64,000 nt of DNA from Geomonas silvestris (GTDB lineage: Bacteria > Desulfobacterota > Desulfuromonadia > Geobacterales > Geobacteraceae), in assembly GCF_014193515.1 (NCBI RefSeq), contig NZ_BLXX01000012.1:62001-126000 (forward strand). The letters are read 5' to 3'. Both the position numbers and the translations under genes were made by a program. Of the stretch, positions 28,456 through 37,253 are shown one piece after another. Positions within the stretch are counted from its first letter, which is position 1. Every line of letters starts with the position of its first letter. The notes below the pieces were generated by a model, which had not been told where the DNA came from, searched no databases, and saw only the letters and a program-made list of their open reading frames with translations.

Positions 28456-30801
28456 ATGACAACACTAAGGTATCAACTGGCACTCGCGCTGGCCCTGCTG
28501 CTGATCGAGGTATCGACAGCCCGGGCGAGTGTCCTGGTCCCGCAGACCGCAGTCCCGGGAGCCTGCATCCCACAGTTCGCCGTTTCGATGCCGGTCTTCG
28601 GCCCGGGCGGGAGCCAACCCAGGGTCAACACGAAACAGCACTCCCTGATCACCATCGAGATGAAGGAAGCGAAGCAGCAGGTACTCCCCACCAATCCTGC
28701 CGCCTATCCCGCGACCTACTTCGATACCATCAACCAGGCGGAGGCCCCCTGCCCCGCCGTGAACATCCAGGAGACCCAGGTCTGGGCCTACGAGACCACC
28801 GACACCCTGACCGGAAAGCTGCTGGGACCGGCAAGCTGGCCGGCCGTCACCCTGGACGCGACACGCTCCAATCCGACCGTGGTCCAGTACGTGAACAATC
28901 TCCCCCCCTTCAACTATTCGAACCAAAGCGGCACAAGTTTCGTGGACGGCCTGGTCCAGGGACTGGTGAGCATCGACCAGACCAACCTGTGGGCCGACCC
29001 GCTGGCCATGGCCTGCCACTCCCGGATCCCCCCGGTTAACTGCGTGCAGACTCCCGACGACGCCTGCTGCCGCCCCTTCGTGGGTCCGGCGCCGACCGTT
29101 CCCCACCTGCACGGTGCCGAGGTGCCGCCGGGATTTGACGGCGGGCCGACCGCCTGGTTCACCCCCGACGGCCGGAAGGGACCCCAGTACAAGACCTTGG
29201 GGCGCCCCGGCCCCGGCAAGGCTGTCTACCTTTACAACAACAGCCAGGAGCCCGGCACCCTCTGGTTCCACGACCACAACCTGGGCGCCACCCGCGGCGG
29301 CGTCTACAGCAGCCTGGCCGGTTTCTACCTGTTGCGCGACTCCGCCAAGGAACCCAAACGGCTCCCCAGCGACGCCTACGAGATCGAGATGGTGCTGCAG
29401 GACCGCCAGTTCGACACCAACAGCCAGATCTTCTTCCCGGACGGCAGCGGCACCGACGTTGCGACCAGCAACCTGAACGGGCCGCCCACCAACCCGGACA
29501 TCCACCCCTTCTGGAGCCCCGAGTTCATCGGCGACGTCTCGATCGTCAACGGAGCCCCCTGGCCGGTTCTCAAGGTGGAACCGCGCCGCTACCGCTTCCG
29601 CCTGTTGAACGGCGCCAACGCCCGGGTCTACCGGCTCACCTTCGGCGCCCCGACCTACCAGATCGTGTCCGACGCGGCCTACCTCGACAAGCCGGTAGCG
29701 GTCGGCCAGGTCTTCATCGCCCCGGGCGAGCGCGCCGACATCATCGTCGATTTCAGCAAGCTTGCCGGCAAGTCCATCACCGTCGCCAACGACGCGCCGG
29801 TCCCCTTCCCGGACGGCCTCTACCCGGTGCCGCATATCGACCCCAACGGGGCGGTGATACCTGCCGACCAGCCCCAGATGGCCAGCATCATGAAGTTCCA
29901 GGTGGCCAGGAGCTGCGCGACCAAGGACCAAACCTGCGATCCAGCGCTTGGCCAGTGCCAGCGCCCCACGCCGGTCCTCAAGCTTACCGACGGCAACGGC
30001 AACATCGCCCGCGGCGTCAAGGTCGACAAGGTGCGCCAGCTCATCCTGAAGGAGCACGGCGGTGCCGGAGGCCCCATCGAGGTCCTGCTCAACAACACGA
30101 GCTTCGACGGGATGATCCTGAACCAGATGTCGCCCAACCTCCCGGCAGACGGCATCAGCGAGGCGCCACGGGTGGGCTCCATCGAGATGTGGGAGATCAT
30201 CAACCTGACCGGTGACGCGCACCCGATCCACACCCACCTGGTGCAGTTCGAGATCCTGAACCGCGAATCCTTCGACGTGGACGGCACCATGGGGTCCGGC
30301 ATCGCGGGAGGCTACATCGGCTACGACGACGGGGTCACCCCGCGGATACCAGGTGCCTGGCCGAAAGCGTACACGCCGCTTTTGAGCTCGCCGCTTTGCT
30401 TCAACATCGACCCGAACCCTGCGGATGACCCCTTCAACCCCTGCCCGGGGTTCGGACCGCCGCTTCCCTACAACAACAACGGCCGGACCACGACGCTCGC
30501 CGGGAACAAGGTGCAGGTAGTCGGCGGCAACCCGGACGTCGCGCCGTACCTTTTGCATGACGCCCAGGCGCCCTTGCCCCAGGAGGCTGGCCTCAAGGAC
30601 ACCGCGAAGGCCAACCCCGGTGAGGTGATGCGCATCCTGATGCGTTTTGCGCCGACCGGCGTGCCGCTCACCCCGAACAAGTCGCTGGCCGGGGTGAACC
30701 TGTACCCCTTCGATCCCACCCAGGGGCAGTACGTCTGGCACTGCCACATCCTGGACCACGAGGACAACGATATGATGCGTCCCTACAAGGTCGTCAAGTA
30801 G
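28456..30801 (+). CDS. Exported multicopper oxidase (CotA / bilirubin-oxidase-like)
   Basis: A 781-residue periplasmic or exported protein with a signal peptide (about 1-23) and three cupredoxin domains. The complete copper set is visible: HLH at 217-219, HDH at 272-274, HPIHTH at 589-594, and HCHILDHEDNDM with His762, Cys763, His764, His768 and Met773. The type 1 site therefore has a Met axial ligand. The HGAEVPPGFDG and WSPEFIGD segments resemble CotA and bilirubin oxidases more than CueO. ATG 28456 has gaggaga upstream; an earlier in-frame ATG at 28342 would put 38 polar residues before the signal peptide. A metal or phenolic oxidase role is possible; the substrate is unknown. Confidence 0.9.
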   Translation: MTTLRYQLALALALLLIEVSTARASVLVPQTAVPGACIPQFAVSMPVFGPGGSQPRVNTKQHSLITIEMKEAKQQVLPTNPAAYPATYFDTINQAEAPCPAVNIQETQVWAYETTDTLTGKLLGPASWPAVTLDATRSNPTVVQYVNNLPPFNYSNQSGTSFVDGLVQGLVSIDQTNLWADPLAMACHSRIPPVNCVQTPDDACCRPFVGPAPTVPHLHGAEVPPGFDGGPTAWFTPDGRKGPQYKTLGRPGPGKAVYLYNNSQEPGTLWFHDHNLGATRGGVYSSLAGFYLLRDSAKEPKRLPSDAYEIEMVLQDRQFDTNSQIFFPDGSGTDVATSNLNGPPTNPDIHPFWSPEFIGDVSIVNGAPWPVLKVEPRRYRFRLLNGANARVYRLTFGAPTYQIVSDAAYLDKPVAVGQVFIAPGERADIIVDFSKLAGKSITVANDAPVPFPDGLYPVPHIDPNGAVIPADQPQMASIMKFQVARSCATKDQTCDPALGQCQRPTPVLKLTDGNGNIARGVKVDKVRQLILKEHGGAGGPIEVLLNNTSFDGMILNQMSPNLPADGISEAPRVGSIEMWEIINLTGDAHPIHTHLVQFEILNRESFDVDGTMGSGIAGGYIGYDDGVTPRIPGAWPKAYTPLLSSPLCFNIDPNPADDPFNPCPGFGPPLPYNNNGRTTTLAGNKVQVVGGNPDVAPYLLHDAQAPLPQEAGLKDTAKANPGEVMRILMRFAPTGVPLTPNKSLAGVNLYPFDPTQGQYVWHCHILDHEDNDMMRPYKVVK

Positions 30802-30830
30802 GGACACTCCGCAGCAGGAAAGTTACAGTC

Positions 30831-30865
30831 GGGGGAGGCGGCGGGCGCTGCCTCCCCCTTTTTTT
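30831..30865 (+). terminator. Terminator after the multicopper oxidase
   Basis: gggggaggc / gcctccccc with a 10-nt loop and seven T, 30 nt past the stop codon. Confidence 0.88.
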
Positions 30866-31178
30866 GCCCGGATATTCCGAGGAAAGCGCAGAGTCCCTTT
30901 CCACAAAGCACTGCGGCAGGCTTCACGTTCCCCACTTTGCCAAAGGGGGGAGCGTGAGAGCCCTTTACAGGCTAAAGATCGCACTTCCTTGTAATTTCCA
31001 GATGAAACTCGCTCCCCTCTCTTCACGTCTTGACGATCGGTCCGCAAAAGAAGTACAAATGACGACGGCCGGACGCGCAAAACCGGAGAGCGGTCCCGGT
31101 TCCTCCGTGATTCTCCCGGCGCACCACGGTTTTTGTTCAACCTCAACCGTAACCTCAACCTGTCTTTTGGGAGCCTGC

Positions 31179-31892
31179 ATGTCCTCACCCGCCGAGCAAC
31201 AGGGCACGGTGCTGATCGTAGAAGACGACCGCAATACCGCGGCGCTGGTGGCAGCCTACCTGGGCAAGGAGGGGTTCGCGACCGTGCAGGTGCACGACGG
31301 CGCCGAGGCGGTGGCCGCCGCCCGGGACGCCCACCCGGTTTTCGTGGTCCTCGACGTTATGCTCCCCAACCTGGACGGCTGGGAGATCTGCCGGCAACTG
31401 CGCGAGAGCTCCGACGTCCCGATCCTCATGCTCACCGCGCGCGAGGAGGAAGGGGACCGGGTCTCGGGGCTTGCCATGGGTGCCGACGACTACGTGGTTA
31501 AGCCCTTCAGTCCTCGCGAGTTGGTGGAGCGGGTCAAGGCGATCCTGCGCCGCAGCCAGCGCCCCGCCCCCCGCCCGGTGCAGGTCCTGAGCTGGAACGG
31601 CCTAACCCTCGACCCCGAGAAACGCAAGGTCGCCCGCGACGGGCATCCGGTCACCCTCACCTCCTCCGAGTTCAAGATCCTCCAGGCCCTTTTGACCGCG
31701 CCGGGGCGCGCCTTCTCGCGCGAGGAACTCCTGCAGCACTGCTACCCCGGCGGCGAAGTCGTCATCGACCGGGTCATCGACGTACATGTGGGGAAGCTGC
31801 GCCAAAAGATCGAAGACGACCCGGCCGCCCCCCGCTACATCCAGACCGTGCGCGGCCACGGCTATCGGCTAAGCGATGAAAACGACCGATAA
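31179..31892 (+). CDS. OmpR/PhoB-family response regulator
   Basis: 237 residues: a receiver domain (about 10-125) with acidic pocket ED at 15-17, phospho-acceptor Asp59 in VVLDVMLP and Lys near 108 in VVKPFS, then a winged-helix output domain (about 140-232) ending TVRGHGYRL. ATG 31179 follows gggag and starts just before the receiver; the frame is open upstream to 30864 but that stretch is not protein-like. It overlaps or abuts the sensor kinase gene. It follows the multicopper oxidase, but a terminator separates them, so a functional link is only possible. Confidence 0.92.
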   Translation: MSSPAEQQGTVLIVEDDRNTAALVAAYLGKEGFATVQVHDGAEAVAAARDAHPVFVVLDVMLPNLDGWEICRQLRESSDVPILMLTAREEEGDRVSGLAMGADDYVVKPFSPRELVERVKAILRRSQRPAPRPVQVLSWNGLTLDPEKRKVARDGHPVTLTSSEFKILQALLTAPGRAFSREELLQHCYPGGEVVIDRVIDVHVGKLRQKIEDDPAAPRYIQTVRGHGYRLSDENDR

Positions 31893-31899
31893 GGATCCC

Positions 31900-32991
31900 A
31901 TGAAGACCACGCAAGGGAAACAGCTGCGCCAGCGCCTGCTCTGGAAGCTGCTCTTCTGTCACATCATCCCCCTGGTAGCCATCGCCGTAGTGGTGGTTTG
32001 GCTCAAGATCGACCGGCTGGCCGCCGACTACTTCCGCGACCTGGTCGTAGTCCACAAGGTATCCCCCCTCGAGGCCCACCGCGCCTTTCTGGACGGGATC
32101 CACCACTACCTGGTCTGGGGGACCGTGATCGCCCTATGCCTTTCGGCGCTTTTAAGCTATGCCCTGATCACCTGGACCTTGAGGCCGCTTTTGCAGATGT
32201 CGGCGCTCACCCGCCAGGTGGCCGACGGAAACTACTCGGAGCGCGTCCAGGTGGCCTCGCGCTACGAGGCGGGCCAACTCGCCAATGCGTTCAACACCAT
32301 GGCCGACAAGCTCGAGGGGATCGAGCAGCTCAGAAAGAACATGGTGGCCGACATCTCTCACGAGCTGCGCACCCCGCTTACCAACCTGCGCGGCTACCTC
32401 GAGGCCTTAAGCGACGCGGTGATCCCCCCCACCCCTGACACTTTCCGGATGCTGGAGCAGGAGGTGCTGCGCCTGGTGCACCTGGTCGAGGACCTGCAGC
32501 AGCTCGCCAAGGCCGACGCCGCCCGCTCTTTCCTCGACTGCCGGGAGATCTCCTTAAACCAGCTGCTCGGGCAGATCATGGACCTGTACCGCCCCAACTT
32601 CCAGGAGAAGGAGATCGAGGTAACCTGGGACCTCGACGCGGGGAGCGACCGGGTCTCGGCGGATCCCGAGAAGCTTTTGCAGGCGATCCGCAACCTGGCC
32701 GACAACGCCTGGAAGTACACCCCGGCACGCGGCCAGGTGACCATCAGCACCCGGCAGGCCGAGGGGAGCATCAGGACCGTCTTCAGCAACACCGGTGCCG
32801 GCATCGCCGAGAAGGATCTCCCCTTTCTTTTCGAACGCTTTTTCCGGGCCGACCGCTCCCGCTCCCGCGACGCGGGGGGAGCCGGCATCGGCCTCTCCAT
32901 CGTCAAGGAACTCATCGAAGCCCACGGCGGCCAGGTGGGGGCCGAAAGCGACGGCCAGGAAACCCGCATCTGGTTCAGCCTCCCCCTCTAG
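31900..32991 (+). CDS. Membrane sensor histidine kinase
   Basis: A partner of the preceding regulator. It has two membrane helices (about 15-35 and 72-92) around a short periplasmic loop of about 35 residues, then HAMP (about 93-145), the phospho-acceptor His in DISHELRTPLTN near 154, and a HATPase domain with NLADNAWKYTP and GAGIGLSIVKELI. I chose ATG 31900, 8 nt past the regulator stop, because aagga precedes it. An ATG at 31876 inside the regulator gene would add eight residues but lacks a ribosome site. The very small sensor loop suggests sensing in or near the membrane, or of a metal ion. Confidence 0.9.
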   Translation: MKTTQGKQLRQRLLWKLLFCHIIPLVAIAVVVVWLKIDRLAADYFRDLVVVHKVSPLEAHRAFLDGIHHYLVWGTVIALCLSALLSYALITWTLRPLLQMSALTRQVADGNYSERVQVASRYEAGQLANAFNTMADKLEGIEQLRKNMVADISHELRTPLTNLRGYLEALSDAVIPPTPDTFRMLEQEVLRLVHLVEDLQQLAKADAARSFLDCREISLNQLLGQIMDLYRPNFQEKEIEVTWDLDAGSDRVSADPEKLLQAIRNLADNAWKYTPARGQVTISTRQAEGSIRTVFSNTGAGIAEKDLPFLFERFFRADRSRSRDAGGAGIGLSIVKELIEAHGGQVGAESDGQETRIWFSLPL

Positions 32992-33226
32992 CCCCTATCC
33001 CCACCCCATCTTTACCAAAACTTTACACGCACGCCGTCTCCTTCTGCGCTATCATTCCCCCGTATCGCTACCATGGGCTCATTGAGACCGTACCTTTGTC
33101 GTTTAAATGTGAAAAGGTGTGGCCTCAGACAGCGGCGCGAGGTAAAACGCCGGCTCATCTCGGCACCGGTTTTCCCGGTGGCGGCCTTCCGGTGCGGCAG
33201 ACCAAATCCATTAAGGAGAACATCGA

Positions 33227-34759
33227 ATGAGCAAGATTCTTTTTGTCACGGCACCGTATCACTGCTGGGGGGTCCAGGTAGTCGGCAACTGGCCGCCGCT
33301 GCACATGGCCTATCTCGCCGGCGTAGCCCTGGAGACCGGGCACGAAGCACGTATCTACGATGCCATGAACAAGAACAAGTCGTTCGATGACATAAGGGAA
33401 GAGATCGTGCGTTACCAGCCGGACTTCGTGATGACGCTCGATTACCTGCCGGTGACCGGCGCAATCAGCACCGCGACCATACCGGATTCGCTGAAGATCC
33501 TCGACATCGCCAAGGAGATCAACCCCGCCATCACGACCCTTTTGGGCGGTCCGCACCCGACCTTCATGTACCGGGAGATCTTCGAGCCTGCCGAGAGCAA
33601 CGTCGACTACATCCTGGTCGGGGAGATGGAGCGCACCCTCCAGCAACTCCTCACCGCTCTTCCCGAGGGCACCCCTGCCATGAAGCAGACCAAGGGGATC
33701 GCCTTCAAGCAGGAGGGCGAGGTCAAGGTGAACCCCAAGCAGCCGCACATCGAAAACCTCGACGAGCTGAAGCCGGCCTGGCACCTTTTGGACTGGGCGG
33801 ATTACCAGTACCAGGTGGAGCCCTGCGGCACCATGGCCTCCATCCTCACCTCGCGCGGCTGCGACATGCAGTGCGCCTTCTGCAGCCAGCGCATGTTCTG
33901 GAACGAGGACTGGCGCTGCCGCAAGCCTGAGCCCGTCATCGAAGAGATGAAGATGCTGATCGAGACCTACGGCGTCAAGTTCTTCACCCTGATCGACGCC
34001 TACCCGACCAAGCACCGCGCCCGCTGGGAGAAGTTCCTCGACCTGGTCATCGAGGCGGACCTCGGGGTGCACCTGCTGATCGAGACCCGCGTCGAGGACA
34101 TCATCCGCGACGAGGACATCCTGCACAAATACCGCGAGGCGGGGATCATCCACATCTACATCGGTGCCGAGAGTGCCGACAAGGACACCCTGAACAGCCT
34201 CAACAAGGGGACCAGCTTTGAGCAGAACAAGCAGGCGCTCGATCTCTGCCGCGAGGCCGGCATCATCACCGAGGCATCCTTCATGATCGGCTTCCCCAAC
34301 GAGACCTGGGAGTCGATCGAAAACACCATCGCCTCGGCCCAGTACCTGAACCCCGACATCGCGGTCTTCCCGGTGGTGACCCCGATGCCCTTCACCCCGA
34401 TCCACGCGGAGATGAAGGACCGCATCCGGGTCTGGGACTACTCGCAGTACAACCTGGTGACCCCGATCATCGAGCCCTACGAGATGACCATGGATGAGAT
34501 CACCCAGGCGCTGGGGACCTGCTACATGCGCTTCTACGGCAACAAGATGCAGGAGATCATCGACCTCGAGGAAGGGTTCAAGCGCAAGTACATGCTCTCG
34601 GCCTTCATGCTGATGATGAAGGACCACGGCAACAAGTTCGATTTTGCAGGCTCCGGCATGCCGACCCACTTCAGCTTCGACGGCACCGATGACCACCCGA
34701 TGCTCGCCAAGATGAAGGAGATGGGGAAAATGGCGGGGCAGAAGTGCAGGGAAAGCTAG
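33227..34759 (+). CDS. B12-binding-domain radical SAM protein (BchE/P-methylase type)
   Basis: 510 residues. The N-terminal cobalamin-binding-like domain (about 1-150) includes LLGGPHPTFMYRE. The radical SAM domain has the cluster motif C-x3-C-x2-C at Cys212, Cys216 and Cys219 (RGCDMQCAFCSQ). Members methylate unactivated carbons or cyclise tetrapyrroles and hopanoid-type substrates; nothing here fixes the substrate. The B12 domain lacks an obvious DxHxxG, as in many class B enzymes. Ribosome site aaggaga. It is a single-gene unit with a terminator after it. Confidence 0.88.
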   Translation: MSKILFVTAPYHCWGVQVVGNWPPLHMAYLAGVALETGHEARIYDAMNKNKSFDDIREEIVRYQPDFVMTLDYLPVTGAISTATIPDSLKILDIAKEINPAITTLLGGPHPTFMYREIFEPAESNVDYILVGEMERTLQQLLTALPEGTPAMKQTKGIAFKQEGEVKVNPKQPHIENLDELKPAWHLLDWADYQYQVEPCGTMASILTSRGCDMQCAFCSQRMFWNEDWRCRKPEPVIEEMKMLIETYGVKFFTLIDAYPTKHRARWEKFLDLVIEADLGVHLLIETRVEDIIRDEDILHKYREAGIIHIYIGAESADKDTLNSLNKGTSFEQNKQALDLCREAGIITEASFMIGFPNETWESIENTIASAQYLNPDIAVFPVVTPMPFTPIHAEMKDRIRVWDYSQYNLVTPIIEPYEMTMDEITQALGTCYMRFYGNKMQEIIDLEEGFKRKYMLSAFMLMMKDHGNKFDFAGSGMPTHFSFDGTDDHPMLAKMKEMGKMAGQKCRES

Positions 34760-34762
34760 AAG

Positions 34763-34790
34763 CGATTGACGATTAGCGATTGACGACGTG
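34763..34790. repeat. Short heptamer tract (cgattga type)
   Basis: Units cgattga, cgattag, cgattga follow each other immediately after the radical SAM gene stop. It is another example of the 7-nt tandem tracts. Confidence 0.5.
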
Positions 34791-34857
34791 GTGGTTGATG
34801 CTGATGGTATTCCTGAGATGGGAGATCGCGGCAGGCACTACAACCGATACAGAAAAG

Positions 34858-34902
34858 AAAAAGCCGGATCGGGAGCGCTCAGCGCTGCTTGATCCGGCTT
34901 TT
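34858..34902 (+). terminator. Terminator after the radical SAM gene
   Basis: aaaagccggatc / gatccggctttt encloses a second stem gagcgct / agcgctg, ending in a T run. Confidence 0.85.
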
Positions 34903-34912
34903 CGCTTGGAAC

Positions 34913-34942
34913 AGAAAAGGCGCCCGTGCAGGCGCCTTTTCT
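34913..34942 (-). terminator. Terminator after the alpha/beta hydrolase gene
   Basis: agaaaaggcgcc / ggcgccttttct with a 6-nt loop, symmetrical and probably bidirectional. It lies between two convergent genes. Confidence 0.8.
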
Positions 34943-34970
34943 GTATCCCTTGCCGCAGCTACGCTCGGGG

Positions 34971-35858
34971 TCAGCCGACCCGGCCCGCCAGCTGCTCCTC
35001 CCTCCCCGCTTCTGCAGGTCTCCCCAATTGCGCGACCTGACACTCTTCGAGGAGCGAGGAGAGCAGGTGGGCGGCGGGCTTGATCACGGCCTCGTCGGTC
35101 CAGTAGGCGGCATGGTTGGCGGGGTTCCAGGCGGTGAGCAGGTTCCCGGCGCTCACCTCGATGTCTTCGCTTACCGTCTCCGCATAGTTCATGCTGAGCG
35201 GCTTGAGGGGCCAGGCCAGGACGTCGTCGGCATCGTAGAAGTTGAGCCACTTGGCCCGCTTGCGCAGGTTCTGGGGGAGCCCGGCCGGCGGGAAGGTGAT
35301 GCAGGCGACCGGGTCGTGGGCCAGGGTGAAGAGCGGAATGCTGCTTCCCAGGGTTATCAGCCCGGAGAGGGTCTCCATCCGCTCGAAGGCGGAGCCGCCG
35401 TAGCGCTCGGCCTCCTTACCGTGCTGGCGGTCCCAGATGTAATCGGAGACGAAGACCGAGCCCAAGGAATGGGCCAGTACCACCAGCGGCCGGTCTTCAC
35501 CTCCCAACTTGCCCCGCAGCGACATAAGCGCCTGATGCACCAGGGAATGGATCCTGGCGTACACGTTGTTGCGGCTGCACTGTCCCTGCTGGTACCCCGT
35601 CGTGTTACCGAAGCCGTTGATGAAGAACTTGCGCAACTTGGCCCAGTTCAGGTCGTTCTGCGCGGAGAGGTCGACCCAGAGCTGGTTTTCCCGCGGCGAG
35701 AGCACCGGAGCCCAGTACACCACCTCGTAGGCGACATCGTCGCGGTCGAAACCGAGCCCGGAAAGCCGCTCGCGCAGGTGGTGGATCGCGTCGTGCGCAA
35801 AGTCGTCCTGCGTCTCTCCCATGCCGTGGATAAAAAGTACGCCCAGTTTCTTGTTCAT
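34971..35858 (-). CDS. Alpha/beta-hydrolase-fold protein
   Basis: 295 residues beginning KLGVLFIHGMGETQDDF, an oxyanion-hole HGMG motif, with a nucleophile elbow LAHSLGS near 148-154 (Ser is the likely nucleophile). A late His in WNPANHAAYW could complete the triad. No signal peptide, so cytoplasmic. ATG 35858 matches the start of the fold and has gggaagg upstream. The substrate cannot be told; the fold resembles lipase- or esterase-like proteins of unknown role. Confidence 0.8.
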   Translation of the reverse strand: MNKKLGVLFIHGMGETQDDFAHDAIHHLRERLSGLGFDRDDVAYEVVYWAPVLSPRENQLWVDLSAQNDLNWAKLRKFFINGFGNTTGYQQGQCSRNNVYARIHSLVHQALMSLRGKLGGEDRPLVVLAHSLGSVFVSDYIWDRQHGKEAERYGGSAFERMETLSGLITLGSSIPLFTLAHDPVACITFPPAGLPQNLRKRAKWLNFYDADDVLAWPLKPLSMNYAETVSEDIEVSAGNLLTAWNPANHAAYWTDEAVIKPAAHLLSSLLEECQVAQLGRPAEAGREEQLAGRVG

Positions 35859-36027
35859 AACCTTCCCCCTCTGCCTCACTACCTGGTTTCCGAGACCGGA
35901 AAGATTCACCGGCTCTAATGTGCCAGTACAATATACCGTGGCGCGACTGCTCTGCAAGCTCAGTGTTCCCGATTCCCGAAACTACCCAGCATCCCCCTGG
36001 AATAAAGGTCATTTCGGAACCACATCC

Positions 36028-36144
36028 CCCCTCCCTTGACGGGAGGGAGTCGGGGGGTGGGTGAAGCTGCCATCTGCGCTGACGTGGCGCCTTCCCCCTC
36101 ACCCTCACCCTCACCCTATCCCTCTCCCGCAAGGGGAGAGGGGA
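36028..36144 (+). repeat. Copy of the dispersed ~110-bp two-hairpin element
   Basis: Left hairpin cccctcccttgacgggaggg, core gggtgggtgaagctgccatc, then cgccttccccctcaccc and right hairpin ccctctcccgcaaggggagagg. An extra local triplication of ccctca (36103-36118) is unique to this copy. Confidence 0.85.
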
Positions 36145-36172
36145 CCCAGGTGGATCACCTACCCGAAAGCGC

Positions 36173-36207
36173 AAAAAAACGGCGTCTGCCCTCGATGGCA
36201 GACGCCG
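36173..36207 (-). terminator. Terminator after the 36284 gene
   Basis: An 11-bp stem cggcgtctgcc / ggcagacgccg with a 6-nt loop, followed on the minus strand by seven T. Confidence 0.88.
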
Positions 36208-36283
36208 CTCTCTTTGTCGTATCACTGTTTCTGGAATGTTTCCGGACGGCACACCAGCACACCAAGCGCAGGCCAGTTTGCAG

Positions 36284-36676
36284 CTAGCCGCGCACCGCCG
36301 CCTCGCTCAAGAACTTGAGCATGAGCGTGGTGGGTTTTCCGGTGAGCGTCACGTACTCCTCGATGGCGCGACCCAACAGGAACACCGCTTCGTGCCGGGC
36401 ATCCATGTGGACCACGGTCTCGGCCTCGAAACGTGCGGGGTCGTCGCCGCCTTCAGTCTTCTTGCGGGCCGGCCGCAGGATCTCGAAGAGGGAAACCACC
36501 TTCTCCGCCAGCCCCTGGCGCCCGCTCTTCACGGCGTTCAGCTGCACGAGGATCTCTTCCGCGGCACCGGCCAGCGTGATAGCCGAAAAGAGGTCCCCCT
36601 TAACGAAGAAAAGTTCCAGTGCCGTCTCGATCTGGCACTGGGCGATCTCCTCTTTGGAGTACTTCCTGATGTCCAT
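36284..36676 (-). CDS. Hypothetical protein, helical, 130 residues
   Basis: A cytoplasmic, mostly helical protein starting MDIRKYSKEEIAQCQIETALELFF, with conserved-looking FSAITLAGAAEEIL and RAIEEYVTLTG segments. The Ala-Gly-Ala-Ala-Glu-Glu motif recalls small HEPN-like or TPR-like folds, but I do not recognise a family. ATG 36676 has ggaggag directly upstream. It is downstream of rplI on the same strand but separated by a terminator. Confidence 0.75.
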   Translation of the reverse strand: MDIRKYSKEEIAQCQIETALELFFVKGDLFSAITLAGAAEEILVQLNAVKSGRQGLAEKVVSLFEILRPARKKTEGGDDPARFEAETVVHMDARHEAVFLLGRAIEEYVTLTGKPTTLMLKFLSEAAVRG

Positions 36677-36731
36677 AGCTCCTCCCTGCAGGTTCAGCCT
36701 GGTGTCCGGTAGGTACGGAAATGGTAACAAA

Positions 36732-36765
36732 AAAAGGGCCGCATCCCGAGGGAGACGACCCTTTT
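36732..36765 (-). terminator. Terminator after rplI
   Basis: aaaaggg / ccctttt stem with inner cg / cg and ccc / ggg pairs, flanked by A/T runs on the minus strand. Confidence 0.75.
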
Positions 36766-36785
36766 CACTACTTGGAGACCGGCTG

Positions 36786-37229
36786 TTAGGCCTTGGTCAC
36801 TACAACCTTCAGGTTTGCGGTGACTTCCGGGTGGAGCTTCACGGCAGCGGCGTACTCGCCCAGCTGCTTGATCGGCTCGGCCAGCACGATGCGCTTACGA
36901 TCGATTTCGACGCCCTGTGCCTTGAGCTGCTCAGCCAGTTCCATGTTGGTGACGGCACCGAAGAGCTTGTCGTCAGCACCGGACTGGTGGGCGAGGGTCA
37001 GGGTGATAGCTTCAATCTTGGTTGCTACAGCCTTGGCTGCCTCGAGGACGCGGTTTTTCTTGTACTCCAGGTGCTTTTTGGCGTGAGCCAGAGCCTTGGC
37101 GTTCTTCTCGGTGGCCTCGATGGCGAACCCTTTGGGGAGCAGGTAGTTCCTGGCGTAGCCCGGAGCAACCTTTACGACGTCGCCGATGTGGCCCAGATTC
37201 TCAACGTTTTCCTGCAGAATGACCTTCAT
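36786..37229 (-). CDS. rplI: 50S ribosomal protein L9
   Basis: 147 residues with the L9 N-terminal RNA-binding domain (MKVILQENVENLGHIGDVVKVAPGYARNYLLPKGFA), the long connecting helix and the C-terminal domain with KLFGAVTN. It ends the rpsF-rpsR-DUF2232-rplI unit. Ribosome site aggaggc. Confidence 0.97.
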   Translation of the reverse strand: MKVILQENVENLGHIGDVVKVAPGYARNYLLPKGFAIEATEKNAKALAHAKKHLEYKKNRVLEAAKAVATKIEAITLTLAHQSGADDKLFGAVTNMELAEQLKAQGVEIDRKRIVLAEPIKQLGEYAAAVKLHPEVTANLKVVVTKA

Positions 37230-37253
37230 GTAATGCCTCCTAGCCTGATGTTT

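Noticed and set aside
28465-30807. 780-codon open frame opposite the multicopper oxidase
   Set aside because: It is the complement of a high-GC gene with a full set of copper ligands and a signal peptide on the plus strand. The antisense product has no recognisable domain.
30864-31178. N-terminal extension of the response regulator
   Set aside because: The in-frame upstream part starts inside the preceding terminator, is not protein-like, and ATG 31179 has its own ribosome site at the start of the receiver domain.
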